Source of the DNA: Kalaharituber pfeilii
Lineage: Eukaryota > Ascomycota > Pezizomycetes > Pezizales > Pezizaceae
Direction: 5' to 3'
Assembly: GCA_015179045.1 (NCBI GenBank)
Contig: WHUZ01000002.1
Location: 930,001 to 994,000, forward strand
Length of the DNA stretch: 64,000 nt
Numbering within the stretch: the stretch's first letter is position 1; the number at the start of each line of letters is the position of its first letter. Below are positions 11,488 through 23,470 of this stretch, piece after piece. The notes under the pieces were generated by a model, which was not told the DNA's origin, ran no database searches, and saw nothing but the letters and a program-made list of their open reading frames with translations. Made by a program: the position numbers and the translations under genes.

Positions 11488-12420
11488 ATGTCCACATCTC
11501 AAGCTACCGAAAACAGTTCCAACTTGACAATATTCCGGGATTGCCTTGCGCCTGTAATTTATCGTAAATTCACAAGCCTGACAGAAGAAGATTCTTCCGA
11601 TATTTCCGATCTTGCTGAATTTATTGAGGTTCGCCCTTGAGAGATAACTGCATACGGGTATGGTGCTAATGAGTTTCTGACAGTACCTCAGTCATGAAGT
11701 TTTCTTATGTATCCCTGCGAGCTTTCAACGGCTAGAATACACTGGAAAGGACGCCTCGGCAAAGGATCTAGCGCTGGACCTCTCAACATTCCCAATCCAC
11801 ACAATACCTACTTCCTTCACAGACTCTCTTATTAGCTATGGCCTTGTTGGTGATGAGGAGGATGCGGAAAAACTCTTGATGCAAGTCATGGAAGTGTATG
11901 TTAGTGAAGCGACAAAGCCCCCTCCAGTATGGGTAAGCACGAGAAAAGCTGAGTGTGAGATCTGTGAGCGAAATGTTCCATTGACGTAAGTTGATAAGCT
12001 TATTCCGCTACAGACGCCTGTTCACTAACTCTCCTTGGCTATTTAGATATCATCACCTGATACCGGCATGTACCCTTGACGAGCTCCGATAGGACGTCCA
12101 GATGATCGAGAAGTAACTAACAAAAGTACATCATTATATTAACAATAATAGAAATCAACCCATACAAAGGTTCTCAAGCGAGGGTGGCATCCAGAACACA
12201 TGCTGAATAGCGTGGCATGGATATGCAGGTAAGATACTTGACCAATCTTGGTGATATTCGCTAATTTGACAGACCATGCCATACTATGTGCCACAAAGTA
12301 GCCGATAACGAAACTTTAGCAAAAGATTTTTTTACCGTAGAGAGGCTTCTTGCAAGAGAAGATATCCAGAGGTGGGCTGCTTATCAATCTAGACAGAAAT
12401 GGGGTATGAGGAGGGGTTAA
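11488..12420 (+). CDS. HNH-type treble-clef protein of a conserved, uncharacterised fungal family
   Basis: Exons are 11488-11628, 11684-11985, 12047-12065, 12152-12228 and 12273-12420, 228 residues. The C-terminal half is a Cys/His-rich HNH-like fold: CEIC, then YHHLIPKSTHTKVLKRGWH, then CRPCH and CHKVADNE. The two CxxC knuckles and the HH pair match HNH nucleases; activity has not been inferred beyond that. The N-terminal half (IPASFQRLEY, TSFTDSLISYGLV) is specific to the fungal family as I remember it. Two splice features are unusual. Exon 3 is only 19 nt. The intron after it begins GCATGT rather than GT and contains a strong branch site, taactaac. Reading straight through instead would meet a TAG after 12 codons, and only the GC-AG junction restores KSTHTKVLKRGWH. 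The gene is convergent with TSR3, with 193 bp between the ends. Confidence 0.82.
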
Positions 12421-12613
12421 TATATGCATACGCCTGTCATTTTCCCAATTCCATATGATTGCCATGTATTATATAAAGATGTGAATGCAAGAATGCATCT
12501 GAAAACACCGTAACTCAACTTTTATATGTAATGTACATGATCCTTTGTTTTTTTTGCTTCGATTTAATCATGTGGATAATAATGCATAAAATTCCAGTAA
12601 ATCATCATATGCT

Positions 12614-13932
12614 TTATGACCTTTTTGGAGCTGAAATGACTGTTCGGGAGAAGACAGCAATGAGCTCCTCGTTTTCGTTTGTGCTAGAACCCCATATTAT
12701 TGATGGTCCTTGTACATCTTGAATAGGATATGCGTCATAAACTCCTACGCCACCATCGTGGTCATCTTCCGAATCACTGTCTGCATGAGGATCATCTATA
12801 ACCTGCCGCTTGGCCTTGTCCGACTCAACAGGAGGTGATGTAGGTTCGGCAAATGCCTTAGACGCGAGGACTTTTTTTCTCAATTCTGCCATTATTTCTT
12901 CATCATCATCGTCATCATTAGGCGGTGGCAGCTCTGTACCACGCTCGGCAAAGGGCTCATCAACGCTCTCTTCATCCTCTTCCTCGCCTTCGTCGTCTTC
13001 CTCGAACTCTTCACCTCCGACTGCCCCTCGCGGCATCCTGTTCATGTTACCTTCCACCCATATTCCACCCTCGCTTTTCGTCGACTCCTCCCTTCGGTCA
13101 CTGTATTCTTTATCCAATGCCGCCAGATATTCCCCTTCCACTTTTTTCACTTCGTCTGAGTTGGCACATTTTGAGTATCGAGACAGCAAGTCTTGATTTA
13201 TCTCCAGAAACGCCTTTCCGTACTTGAACGGCTTCAAAATACTCTCAGCCCAGTCAAAGTGGTTGCAAATGGCGAAACATGCCGCCAATGCTTCGGCACA
13301 GTTGAGACGCCACGGCCGCCCGTAATTGACTGTGTTTGCCGCAACAAGATATGGTACTGAGCATATTTGTCAGTAAATCGTGGAGTAGAAAACAGCACAA
13401 GATATATTACAGAGCCTCTCGCATTTCCCTCCAATCCTACTGAAAGGAACCTCTTCCAATCGGGCCCAGGAGCACTCCACTACAGCTGCGCCAAACTCTT
13501 CGAGAATTGCACGATCAGCAGGTGAGACTGGTATTTTCCCCTTTGGCCTATGAGAGCTGTTAGCAGCAATCTAAGAACAAGATGGAGCATCGGTTGCTCT
13601 ACGTCACTACAACTCCTGCATGCTTTTGCCCAATTCTAAGATCTCTCATCAAGCCCAATCGAATCAATTTTTTACCTGAGCATCGCTTTGGGTCACAATG
13701 CTGGAGGTCCCAGGCGGCCGCTGTGGTGCTCTCCAGTCAGTGAATGTATTAGGTGCAGAACCCAGCAACCTATCAAATAAATGACTGTAGAGATATGTGA
13801 GACTGCCATACCGCGGTATGGGGGCCGCTTGATGCTGCTGCCAGCTTCGATCTCTTCTGCAGTCCTTTGGGTTCTTGTCCCTCTGTGCCGCTCTCGGGCG
13901 CTGTGGGGGTTTCTGGCTCCCTTCTTGCCCAT
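12614..13932 (-). CDS. TSR3: Tsr3, 18S rRNA aminocarboxypropyltransferase
   Basis: Tsr3 adds the acp group to the hypermodified pseudouridine of 18S rRNA during 40S maturation in the cytoplasm. Clear exons are 13730-13603, 13547-13411 and 13356-12614 (336 codons, all phases consistent). They read AAAWDLQHCDPKRCSGKKL, then LRIGQKHAGVVVT, then PKGKIPVSPADR, ECSWARLEEVPFSRIGGKCERL and LPYLVAANTVNYGRPWRLN, and then CAEALAACFAI, all close to yeast Tsr3. The segment GGIWVEGNMNR and the acidic C-terminus also match. Exon 1 is unsure. A basic MGKKG... start at 13932 fits the family and could donate at 13811 (GTATGG), but its phase disagrees with exon 2 by one base. The start is divergent from GGA, 466 bp away. 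Confidence 0.92.
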
Positions 13933-14398
13933 TGCGAACGATGCGTCCGGAGCCAGTATCTGGGTAGCTCGCCGAATCAAGCCTGGCGGCTCTCAAATAG
14001 ATCAAATGGACGGGAAGGCTCTGTTCGCACGATGCGGACGATGCGGACGATGGAGTGCGTGGGGCCGCTTGGTGCAGCGGTGGTGGGGCACACCGCAGAG
14101 CCGCCGTTGCAGCGCGGGGCACAGCCAGCCAAGCATTGCAAAGCATTGCCCCGGCCGAGAGCACCTGCTTGCAGTTAGCCGTCTCCCCTCCCAGCACGGC
14201 GGCGAGGCGAGCATTGCACATACGTATACGTCTGCGCCCACCTCCCCGAGGCCGATACAACGCCAGGACGCCAGGCCAAGTCGACGAGCGGAACACGTAG
14301 AGCTGCGAAGCGGCCAGCCACACCCGTCCCGAGCCTCCTCATAGGGCTCCCATCCTCCCATCCTCAGATCTCCCAAAGTGGAAGCAGCAGCGTACAGA
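13933..14398. promoter_or_regulatory. GC-rich divergent promoter between TSR3 and GGA
   Basis: A 466-bp block much richer in G+C than its surroundings, with three tandem copies of gatgcggac near 14030. Head-to-head genes on both sides mean both promoters lie here. The many long open frames on both strands are a product of base composition, not genes. Confidence 0.5.
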
Positions 14399-16807
14399 AT
14401 GGCGGCGCGCGACCGTTTCGGTGCATACCCCCATGAGCCGAATGTATCTTCACTCCAGCGATATATACGTAAGAGCACTGCTTCTGCCACCCCAACTGAA
14501 CTTCAGATGCTAACGCTTCGACAGAGCGAGCGTGTGACCCCTCGAACTATGAACCCAATCTTGCACTGAACCTGGAAATCGCAGACCTCATCAACCAAAA
14601 GAAAGGGAATGCGTGAGTAGCCAGCTCCCCACCCCCACCCCACCACCTCCTGGAAACATGAACGTCTTATTTTCGCGGCATTGACACTATCAGGGCCTCT
14701 CGAGGAAAGTCCACGGGAGGCAGCTGTGGCTATAGTGAATCACATCAATAGCCGAAATCCAAACGTGTCCCTCTTAGCACTTGCTGTATGTATTGCGTTC
14801 CGGCACAATCAGTGGAACTTAAGGTTGCTAAGCTCTTGGCCCACAGCTGCTAGATATATGCGTGAAAAACTGTGGTTATCCTTTCCATCTGCAAATTTCG
14901 ACAAAAGACTTCCTGAATGAGCTAGTCAAGAGATTCCCCGAGCGTCCTCCTATTCGGCCTTCAAGGGTTCAACTAAAGATACTGGAGGCAATTGAAGAAT
15001 GGCGGTGGACAATTTGCGAGACAAGCCGATACAAAGAGGACCTGGGATTTATAAGGGACATGCATAGACTGTTAAGCTACAAGGGTTATCAATTTCCGGA
15101 GGTTAGGAGAGAAGATGCTGCGGTCCTGAATCCTTCCGATGTAGGTGACCACCTCGAATACTGGTAGTAACCTAGAGATTAACTGTTTTATTCTCTAGAG
15201 CTTGAAATCACCAGAGGAGATGGAAGAAGAAGAACGGGCTGCGCAGTCTGCAAAACTTCAGGAGCTTATTCGAAGAGGCACACCGGCAGATTTGCAAGAA
15301 GCGAATCAACTGATGAAGATCATGACTGGCTATGATACCCGAAATAAGACCGATTACCGTGCCGAAGCTGCGAAGGAGCTTGCCAAGTTGAAACAAAAGG
15401 CTAAACTGCTAGAAGAAATGCTGCTGAAAGTAAAACCTGGGGATACAATTGGACAGCAAGATGCTTATTCGGTACATACAACCAACTGTGGTATTTATGT
15501 TATATAGCTTATTTTGCTGACTCCAAGCACTAGGATTTAGCCAGTTCGTTGAAGACTGCGCAGCCGAAAATTCAGAAGATGGTTGAGGAAGAAAGTGATG
15601 ATACTAAGGCTGTCGAGAAGTTACTCGAATTGAACGACATCATCAATAGCACGCTAGACAGATACAATCTTGTCAAGAGAGGTGATTTGGCGGCGGCTGC
15701 TGCTCTACCAGTGCATCCTTCAATCTCACCTAGTCCGCAGGCTCCTTCTATCCCTCCCAGAAAGCAGCAGGAGGTTTCCCTGATAGACTTTGATGACGCA
15801 AACAGGGCTGAGACAGCAACTACCCCATCCTCCTCAGATACAAAGCCTGAAGATGATTTACTAGGTCTTTCCTTTGGTGACAGTGGCAGCAACAGTGATG
15901 TTTTTGGCGCCGGTGGAGGTATTGCTCTGGGATTTGGTGCAAATACAAGTATACTTCCCATCTTGGCTTCCCATCTTGGATACATAGGTCGACGCCGTTC
16001 TAAATGTATATAATAGGCATCCCTGGGCCGCCATTACTTTCTTCGACTATACAAGCAAATACCGCTGGCAAGCAGCAGATAACCCCTTCACCATCTCCCG
16101 TTCCTACCTCATCCCTACTCTCAAGATCCACGTACAACGCCTCCCAAACAGCCTCCACACCCAGCTCCTCTAACCAATCCGACCCCTTTGCCTTGCTAGG
16201 CAGTCGCACCCCCGTTTCCTCATCGTCCCTCCAACAACTCCAGCAAACCCACAAATCCACGTCGCAATATCAACCTCAACCCCCACAAAAGCAGAATGGT
16301 AGCAGCGACCTGGATGACTGGGCGGACTTTTCGTCAGCGCTGCCTGCAGCTGACGCTCCGGTGTTGGCGGCCAACGAGGTGTTATTGATGTCGTCGAATA
16401 TTCAGATTATTGTGGAAGCGAGTAGGCTGCAGGGGGTTCTGGATGCGCCGATTGTGTTGAGGGCGAGGTTCTCGAATGTAGGAGGGGAGAAGATAGATGA
16501 GTTGACGTTTCAGATGGCGGTGCCGAAGGTTGGTAGTTTATTCTGGAAATTTTTATACCTTGTGACCGTGGGCGGACTGACATATTGGATACATTTTCTT
16601 TTTTAGGCATTCCAACTGAAAATGGAACCGCAATCCTCCCGAATTCTTCCCGTCGGACATAAAGATGCAGTGACACAGATCATAAGAGTCACCGGGGTAG
16701 TGCAGGGGCAAGGAGGCATGTTGAAGGTGAAGTGGAAAGTGTCGTATAAGATGGGTGGGAGGATGTACGAGGAGCAAGGGGTTGTAGAGTCGTTACCTGC
16801 GTCGTGA
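14399..16807 (+). CDS. GGA-type clathrin adaptor (VHS-GAT-GAE protein)
   Basis: Eight exons: 14399-14468, 14525-14612, 14710-14785, 14847-15140, 15199-15471, 15534-15948, 16017-16528 and 16607-16807; 642 residues, all phases consistent. GGA proteins bind Arf-GTP at the trans-Golgi and sort cargo to endosomes and the vacuole. The VHS domain spans residues of about 15-170: IQRACDPSNYEPNLALNLEI, then PREAAVAIVNHINSRNPNVS and LLDICVKNCGYPFHLQI. The GAT domain follows (RGTPADLQEANQLMKIMTGY; KLLELNDIINSTLDRYNLV). Next come a Ser/Pro-rich hinge with a DLLGL clathrin-box-like motif and a WADF motif. The C-terminal GAE/gamma-ear spans residues of about 500-640. The acceptor of exon 3 (14709) was chosen because it alone gives NAPREAAVAIV. 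Confidence 0.93.
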
Positions 16808-19092
16808 TAAAGCCAGTTGTTTTCAATTCATAGTATGAGTTGAGGGTGTGAGCTAGGTCAAGATTATATATATCGTGACATTTTTGTTGGTGAAGTTGGT
16901 GTAGATTGTTTGAGTTTGTTTAAGTGAAATTTGGAGATGGGAATGAGCTGTTTTGGTGACACTGGCTCACTTTTTTTATTTTTTTAACCCCACCTTATAT
17001 TAAGTAGCGAAGTAATTTTACTACTTCTTATATTTTGTCATTTTTGTTTTGTCCAAAGAGCTACGCCAAGCGCAGTATGGAAGTTGGTTTTACAAGACTA
17101 TCGTAAAGGGTAGAAATACATTAATTATGTGAGTCCAGGTATGTAGGCACGAGACTATGTAGCAGATATGATATGGACTTTTCTTTTTCCTTTATGCGGG
17201 GGTACAAGTATCCTCGAACCAGGATACAAGGTCCATAATGATACTGTAGATACTTTTATGGTCACACTTGTAATATGGTAAGGACCCTTGATGGAAGTAG
17301 ATTAATTCACAATACAACCTGCTGCTGCTGGTACAGTTCCTCACTGGTTGTACCCAGGATTTGCGGCTCACTTGCTTTCTTTTGTTTAGTTCATGCAGGT
17401 AAGATGCTAAACATTATTGAGTTGAGTAGTGATTACCAGATGGGCGGGATACAATAAAGTATGTGCATACGTAAACGTGCAATAAAGTAACGCACCGATT
17501 ATATTAAGTTGAAATGGAAATTCACAATGCGGTCGTAAGACAGGAACAGGGCTCCTACGGGCATATGGCCGCGCCGCTGATGGTCGATGGTCGATGGTCG
17601 ATGGCCGATGCTAACATGATAAACAAAGTAAAGACTGCATCGTGTCTAATGTTAGCAAATTAAGGAAAGAATGACGAAATCACAGAAATTGGAAATGTAC
17701 TAGTACATGTGGACGGTGGTAAGTGTTAAAGCCAAGTTAGAAGCAAGACAGTAGAGTACATGCCAAGTATGCGGCGTGAAGGATAGCTGCTTGTGGGAAG
17801 CGAGCAGGATGCGATTGGCCAGGATAGACGTCAAGCCTCGCGCCAAAGGGTATGGTAGCTCGCGGTGTGGGTATGGTAAGATTGGATAGGTCGATGCGAG
17901 GCTTGCAGTAACGAAGGTAGGGACTTCAGCTCCAGGGATGCCTAAGTGACGGCAGAGAGGCGCGGGTGACCTTTCAACGTGAGCACCCTGATAGTGATAC
18001 AGCCAGCATATTACAGCATGGGATGCCGATGTTCAACCACCCGATTTTGGGAATCCTGGAGTGTATCATAACATAGGAATGAGAAGTTAGATTCGAGAAC
18101 TGCCGATGAGATGCTCCAGTCTCGCACCAGACTACTACTTAAGTAGTTATTACATGTATGAGTACTCGCGATTTTCCCAATCAACTGGAACTATGAAGTT
18201 GTGACCTTAGCCTATCACTTGACGCGCCAGGCTTGGAAGATGGGGGGAAGCCCGTGTACAATGATATCCAGAAGCCCTTTAACGAACCACATGGTGAGGA
18301 AGAGTGAAGCCCGGTGTACTGTTGAGCGAATTATGACTACCGCGCCTGGGTGATGCTATCTCAGTATTTGAATCCCATATCGCCGTCATATTCTGCACTC
18401 GGGAAGGGCAGCTGCAGCTTCTTGCTGTCTAGTGGAAAGCTAGCTCCACCTACCCCGGCACCAGCCCACAAACCCAACGGGCTGAAACATGGGCACACCT
18501 TAATTCACTTGCGTAGATAACCTGTAGAGCAATCCAATTAGCGACGCCGCACGCCTGGAAGGGAAAGGATTCAGTGTTAAGCTTGTATGTACGCACATGC
18601 AGCCAGATCATGGCAGGTCGAGATGTAGATAGGATTGTCAATTTGCCCCATTACTCCATGATCGGTGAGGGGTGGAATATGCTAGGGTAGGTTGTGGCGG
18701 GAGTGGGGGAGGAGGGGAAGAAGGGGGCGGGAAGGTTGGTAATCTTTGTAAGGCAATATATAAGCGAAAAGGCCCCTCGGCAGTGCTGCTCACCTTGTGG
18801 GTGCGGCCGCGCTCTTCGGTCATCAAAACGTACCACAACAGCTCGCGAAGAAGCTTTTGGAGAATCGCTGCTGAAGAACAGCTGCGTCGCTGAGGTAAGT
18901 TTCAGCTGAAAGCTTATCCTAGTGCTGAGTGGGTCACATACATATCTGCTAGGCAGCTAACGTGTTATTTGCTTGATGTCGGACAGAACGTAGGGCTTCT
19001 TGTCTATATAGTGCGAGAAAAGACGGTTTACTGTTCCTTTTGTTCTAGCAGACAGATACGTGCAACTTATTGCGATAGCTCAATCCGCCAAT
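16808..19092. other. Intergenic, about 2.3 kb
   Basis: No gene was recognised. Small features: a perfect 7-bp hairpin GTATCCT/AGGATAC with loop cgaacc at 17208-17227; four copies of a GGTCGAT-like unit near 17580-17608; a G-rich stretch at 18685-18735. The last 200 bp form the KHA1 5' region. Confidence 0.45.
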
Positions 19093-22000
19093 ATGGAGTC
19101 TCTCAGCCTAAGCCGCAGAGCAGCCCCAAGCCAGGCCGGTATTCTGGAGGGAATGAATCCCTCGGAGTATAATGCAAAAAATCCATTGACATTATTCATT
19201 ATACAGGTAAGAATCTGAACGATTGGTATAAGCGCGGCCATAAGTACTAAGAATGTGATGCACACGTGCAGATGACAATCATAATTGTCACATGTCGTCT
19301 CCTACATTGGCCGTTATCAAAACTCAGGCAGCCCCGAGTTATTGCAGAAGTCATTGGGGTATCGTGCTGGGTGGGTACTTTTCTTGGATTCCAGTCTTCT
19401 CTGCAGCTGACTCGCTTTCAGGACCAACGGTGATGGGTCGGATACCGAATTTCAATGAAAGCATATTTCCAGCTCAATCGAAACCGTTATTGTCTGTTGT
19501 GGCCAATTTGGGACTTGTGCTCTTCCTGTTCCTGGTGGGCTTGGAAGTAGACATTCGCATGCTGATTGCGAACTTGAGAATTGCTTTGAGTGTGGGAGCG
19601 GCTGGCATGATGCTGCCCTTTGGGTTGGGTATGTCACGCATTATTGGGAATGAAACGGCAATGTATTCTTGTGCTGACTTGGTCCAGGTGCTGCAATCAG
19701 TTATGGCCTCTATAATCAATTCAGCGGCGACCCAGGAACAAAAGACGTTGGCTTTGGTGTCTTTGTCCTCTTCATTGGAGTCGCAATGGCCATCACTGTG
19801 AGTTATGGATCTTTCAATTTCGCATTGCAGAGCTAACTATCGAGACCGCATACAGGCCTTTCCGGTACTTGCTCGTATCTTAACAGAACTTAAGCTTCTG
19901 CAATCTAGCGTCGGGACTATTGTCCTATCTGCAGGTGTCGGCAACGACGTCGTGGGATGGATTCTCTTGGCCTTGACCGTCGCCCTCGTCAATGCGGGGA
20001 CCGGCTTGACAGCCCTATATGTGCTTCTAATAGCCGTTGGATGGACGCTTTTCCTCATCTATGTTGTGCGACCTGGCCTCCTTTGGATGCTTAACCGCAG
20101 TGGTTCTCTAGAAAATGGTCCCACCCAGGCAATGGTTGCATTAACTTTGTTTTTGGTATTGGCTTCCGCATTTTTCACTGATATCATTGGTGTGCATGCT
20201 ATCTTTGGCGGCTTCCTTGTCGGACTGATATGTCCCCACGAAGGTGGTTTCGCTATTCGATTAACGGAAAAGATTGAGGATTTGGTTTCGGTGCTGTTTC
20301 TTCCACTATATTTTGCACTTTCTGGGCTGAATACCGATATCGGGTTGTTGAATGGTGGCCTTGTGTGGGGATATGTCATTGGCGTCATTGCTATTGCATT
20401 CTTTGGGAAGATTGCAGGTGGTACTCTCGCGGCGAGGGTCAATGGTTTGGTATGGAGGGAAAGCTTTACTATCGGTGTATTGATGTCTTGTAAGGGGTTG
20501 GTGGAACTTATCGTTTTAGTGAGTAAAACGACACCTAGATCTCATTATTTTATGCCATTTTCACTAACTTACGATTCTGTAGAACATTGGTCTGCAAGCC
20601 GGGATTATCAGTCAACGTGTTTTCACGATATTTGTTGTCATGTGCGATCTCTCTTTCCTTTCATTCTATCTTTTTACTAACGGTATATAGGGCTCTCGTT
20701 ACAACTTTTGCAACCACTCCATTAGTTGAGTGGCTATATCCACCATGGTATCAGAAGAAGCTCGCAGCATGGAAGCGGGGCGAAATAGACTGGGATGGAA
20801 ACAGACTCATCGATGACGAGGATTCATTAAACAGGCTCGCAAAGGAGAAGAGTGAAATATTCAGGATCAACAAGATGACAATGCTATTGCGTCTCGAGAG
20901 CTTGCCTGGTTTGTTTACATTCATCAACCTTCTTGGTGGTGATTATCAAGCACCTAGGCCAAAGGTCCATAAGACCAAGCAAAGACAGATGGCAAATATT
21001 GAGGAAGAAACCTCAGAATCGTCCCAAGCGATTACAAAAGAGGCTTCTCACAAGCGGCCGCTAGAAGTGGATGGGTTGAGGATTCTGGAGCTGACGCAGC
21101 GTACCTCCACTGTAAGTGGTTATGAGATATAATGTGTTTTGAATATCTTGCTAATGTTTCTCAACAGGTCATGAAAGTATCTGAGGTAGATGAATTCACA
21201 GATCGAGACCCAGTGCTGAATGTGTTTCGAACTTTTGGTCGTTTGAACCATCTAGCTGTATCCGCTGGAATCTCAGTTGCTCCAGAAAGCTCATTTGCAG
21301 AAGTCTTGGTATCAAGAGCTGCTGACCGTTCCTCGGAGCTTCTGCTTGTGCCATGGAGTGAAACTGGGGCCGTTACTGATCCACAAGACACTCAAATGGC
21401 AAGTACAGAAAACAGGTTCACCTCTTCCGTCCATAATCAGTTCATATCCAAGGTCCTGAACATGTCTTCATGCAACACTGCAATTTTGGTCGATAGAGGG
21501 TTTGGTGGTATGGAGAAGAACCTCACGCGGACATCAAGCTTGCACAGTCTTCGTTCAAGGAGGAACGTAAATCTTGATTCACCGCAAGCACCAGTCGCGG
21601 ATCCGTCACACCATATCTTCTTTCCGTACTTTGGCGGTGAGGACGATAAATTGGCGTTATGGTTCGTGCTACAGTTAACCGGGAACCCTAATGTGACAGC
21701 GACTATTGTACATGTTGTGTATAAGAAGGACGCTACGACTAAGGTTCCGGAATTGACTGCCCCATCAGCTGCACGTACTGCGTCCTCAGCCCGACGGGAT
21801 CTGCCACGGGGTCTGTCCTCCTCTAATATTCCGACTGTGTCGAAGGATGAAAGTGGAAATATACCCTCTGAGTCAACCAGTGCCGAAGACCCCTTCTTCA
21901 ACTCCTTCGCCAACACACTGCCCCCCGCAATCGCCGACCGTGTCCTCTGTGAAACCGTCGAGACAAACCAAGTACTCAGATACACCCTCGTCCGCGCATG

Positions 22001-22310
22001 CGAGGAACTCGGGGCCTCGCGGAAGAACGCGGGAGACTTGTTGGTGATTGGACGCGGCGCGAAGGAGGCGAGGGCCCATATTAGGCAGGAGTTGGTTGGG
22101 GTATTGAGTGCGTTGGAGCATCCAGTGGGCGCGGGCACGGAATTGAGGAAGTGTTTGGGTGATGTGGCGGAGGCGGCGATCGTTGCGAATGTGAAGGCGA
22201 GTGTGTTAGTCGTTCAGGCAGGGCTAGGGGCCAGCGCAACGGCAGGGCCGAAGGCAGCGGACCAGGGCTTGGAAGTGACGAGGGTGCCGTCGGTGGAGAT
22301 GGATGAGTAA
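19093..22310 (+). CDS. KHA1: K+/H+ antiporter, CPA2 family (Kha1)
   Basis: Eight exons: 19093-19206, 19272-19374, 19422-19628, 19688-19797, 19856-20518, 20583-20641, 20691-21111 and 21168-22310; 939 residues. Kha1 exchanges K+ for H+ in internal membranes. About twelve membrane spans are seen: [50 protein letters not shown] (the Asn-Asp pair of the ion site) and [17 protein letters not shown] among them. A long soluble tail follows with a universal-stress-like region ([35 protein letters not shown]). The family motif before [11 protein letters not shown] is normally EVIGGI.LG. Here it reads [10 protein letters not shown] because one G seems to be missing from the run 19356-19359. Using GTACTT at 19375 as donor instead of GTGGGT at 19371 restores the frame. 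Confidence 0.92.
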
Positions 22311-23329
22311 AGCAAAATGTTGCAGTTGATGGTGGGAATAATGATTATTTGTCCTTATTACGGATTTCATCTTTGGATATTACATTTTCCTCTTTTGATT
22401 TTCTCTCTTGTTCTGAGCATTCATAATCTATCGATACCATTGTTTCATTTTGACGAAAGACGCTGAGGCAGTTGAGAGGTAAAGGGGGGTGGTTGCAGAT
22501 CTTTGACACTGGCTTGGTTTTTTTTTTTTTTTTTTTTTTTTTCACATAACCCCGCTTGTAGCACGTAGCCATGGCAGGGTACACTGGCTTGGTTGAGGTA
22601 CATGAGAGAAGGAAGTTGCACGTTGAGGGTAGTGGGCAGGTACCGGAATAACTGGCAGCGATGGAGTTTTTCTGTTAGTTTCGGGGAGAGTATGGCATTT
22701 GCAAGTCGTAAGGAAAGAACATCTTCAGTTCGAGTCTCTGAAGCATAGGGCTAGTCTGCCCTGTTTTGTCATTACACCAGCAGACGTGTAGTTTGTAGTG
22801 CCTCAAGTAGCAAAGCGTAGATAGAGATTACAACATCCGACACCACATTGTATCCGAGAACGGCCATGTGAGGTCTGCAGAAGAGCACATTAGAGCCGGG
22901 GAAGTTGAGGAATGGGGGTCGGGACGATTTAATAATACGAAGTTCTAGCATTTTATTCTCTCTAAATGCTACGTTGCCCGATCCAAGTAGGACAGCAACT
23001 TGTGAGACGATATTTAATAATTTTATTTGCTTGAGATATTCAAGAGATAACCACAGTAAGAATTCGATTTGCAAACTCACTTAGCGTTTCAAAATCTACA
23101 TTTTCATGTATATGTTCCTACTTAGCACGCTTTTCATCACTGGCCCGGGCTGTTCATATATGTTCTCGTGCACAGACTATTACTGTATTTCCGGCCTTCC
23201 GCCGTATGTATTTGCACCTCTTGACAGCGTCCAGTGCGATCTGCCTGTTCAGGTACACATGATGCCAGATCAAAGAATGAATAAAAAGCGAAAATCAAAA
23301 ACAGGTTGCCCGGGTTCCACTAGAATTTG

Positions 23330-23470
23330 ATCATATGCAGCGGAGCAATACAATCTATATTTTAGAAAGATGTTGGACAACCCTCTTCCCCAACTCGGAA
23401 TCGAACTGGAACCCTCAATTCTGAACCTGTCGAGGTGGCTTGTTGTACTTCCATTACTAGACATCCAATC
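23330..23470 (-). mobile_element. tRNA-derived SINE-like repeat, copy 1
   Basis: Read on the minus strand, this has a Pol III A-box-like sequence tgtctagtaatgg (23463-23451) and, 43 nt on, a B-box agttcgattcc (23407-23397; 10 of 11 to GGTTCGANTCC). It then continues gagttggggaagagggttgt. The B-box and flanks match a second copy at 34050-34190. No full tRNA cloverleaf can be folded. The ends of the element are not defined. Confidence 0.5.

Noticed and set aside
12066..12110. HNH gene called a pseudogene because of an in-frame TAG
   Set aside because: The TAG lies inside a GC-AG intron; splicing restores the conserved motif.
13664..14490. Several long open frames on both strands
   Set aside because: They arise from high G+C in the TSR3/GGA promoter; conserved TSR3 and GGA exons lie in other frames.
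17208..17227. Perfect hairpin GTATCCT-cgaacc-AGGATAC
   Set aside because: Short, isolated and not next to a transcript end; expected by chance at this scale.
22345..22584. Minus-strand frame with a poly-Lys tract
   Set aside because: Produced by the T25 run; no other coding signal.
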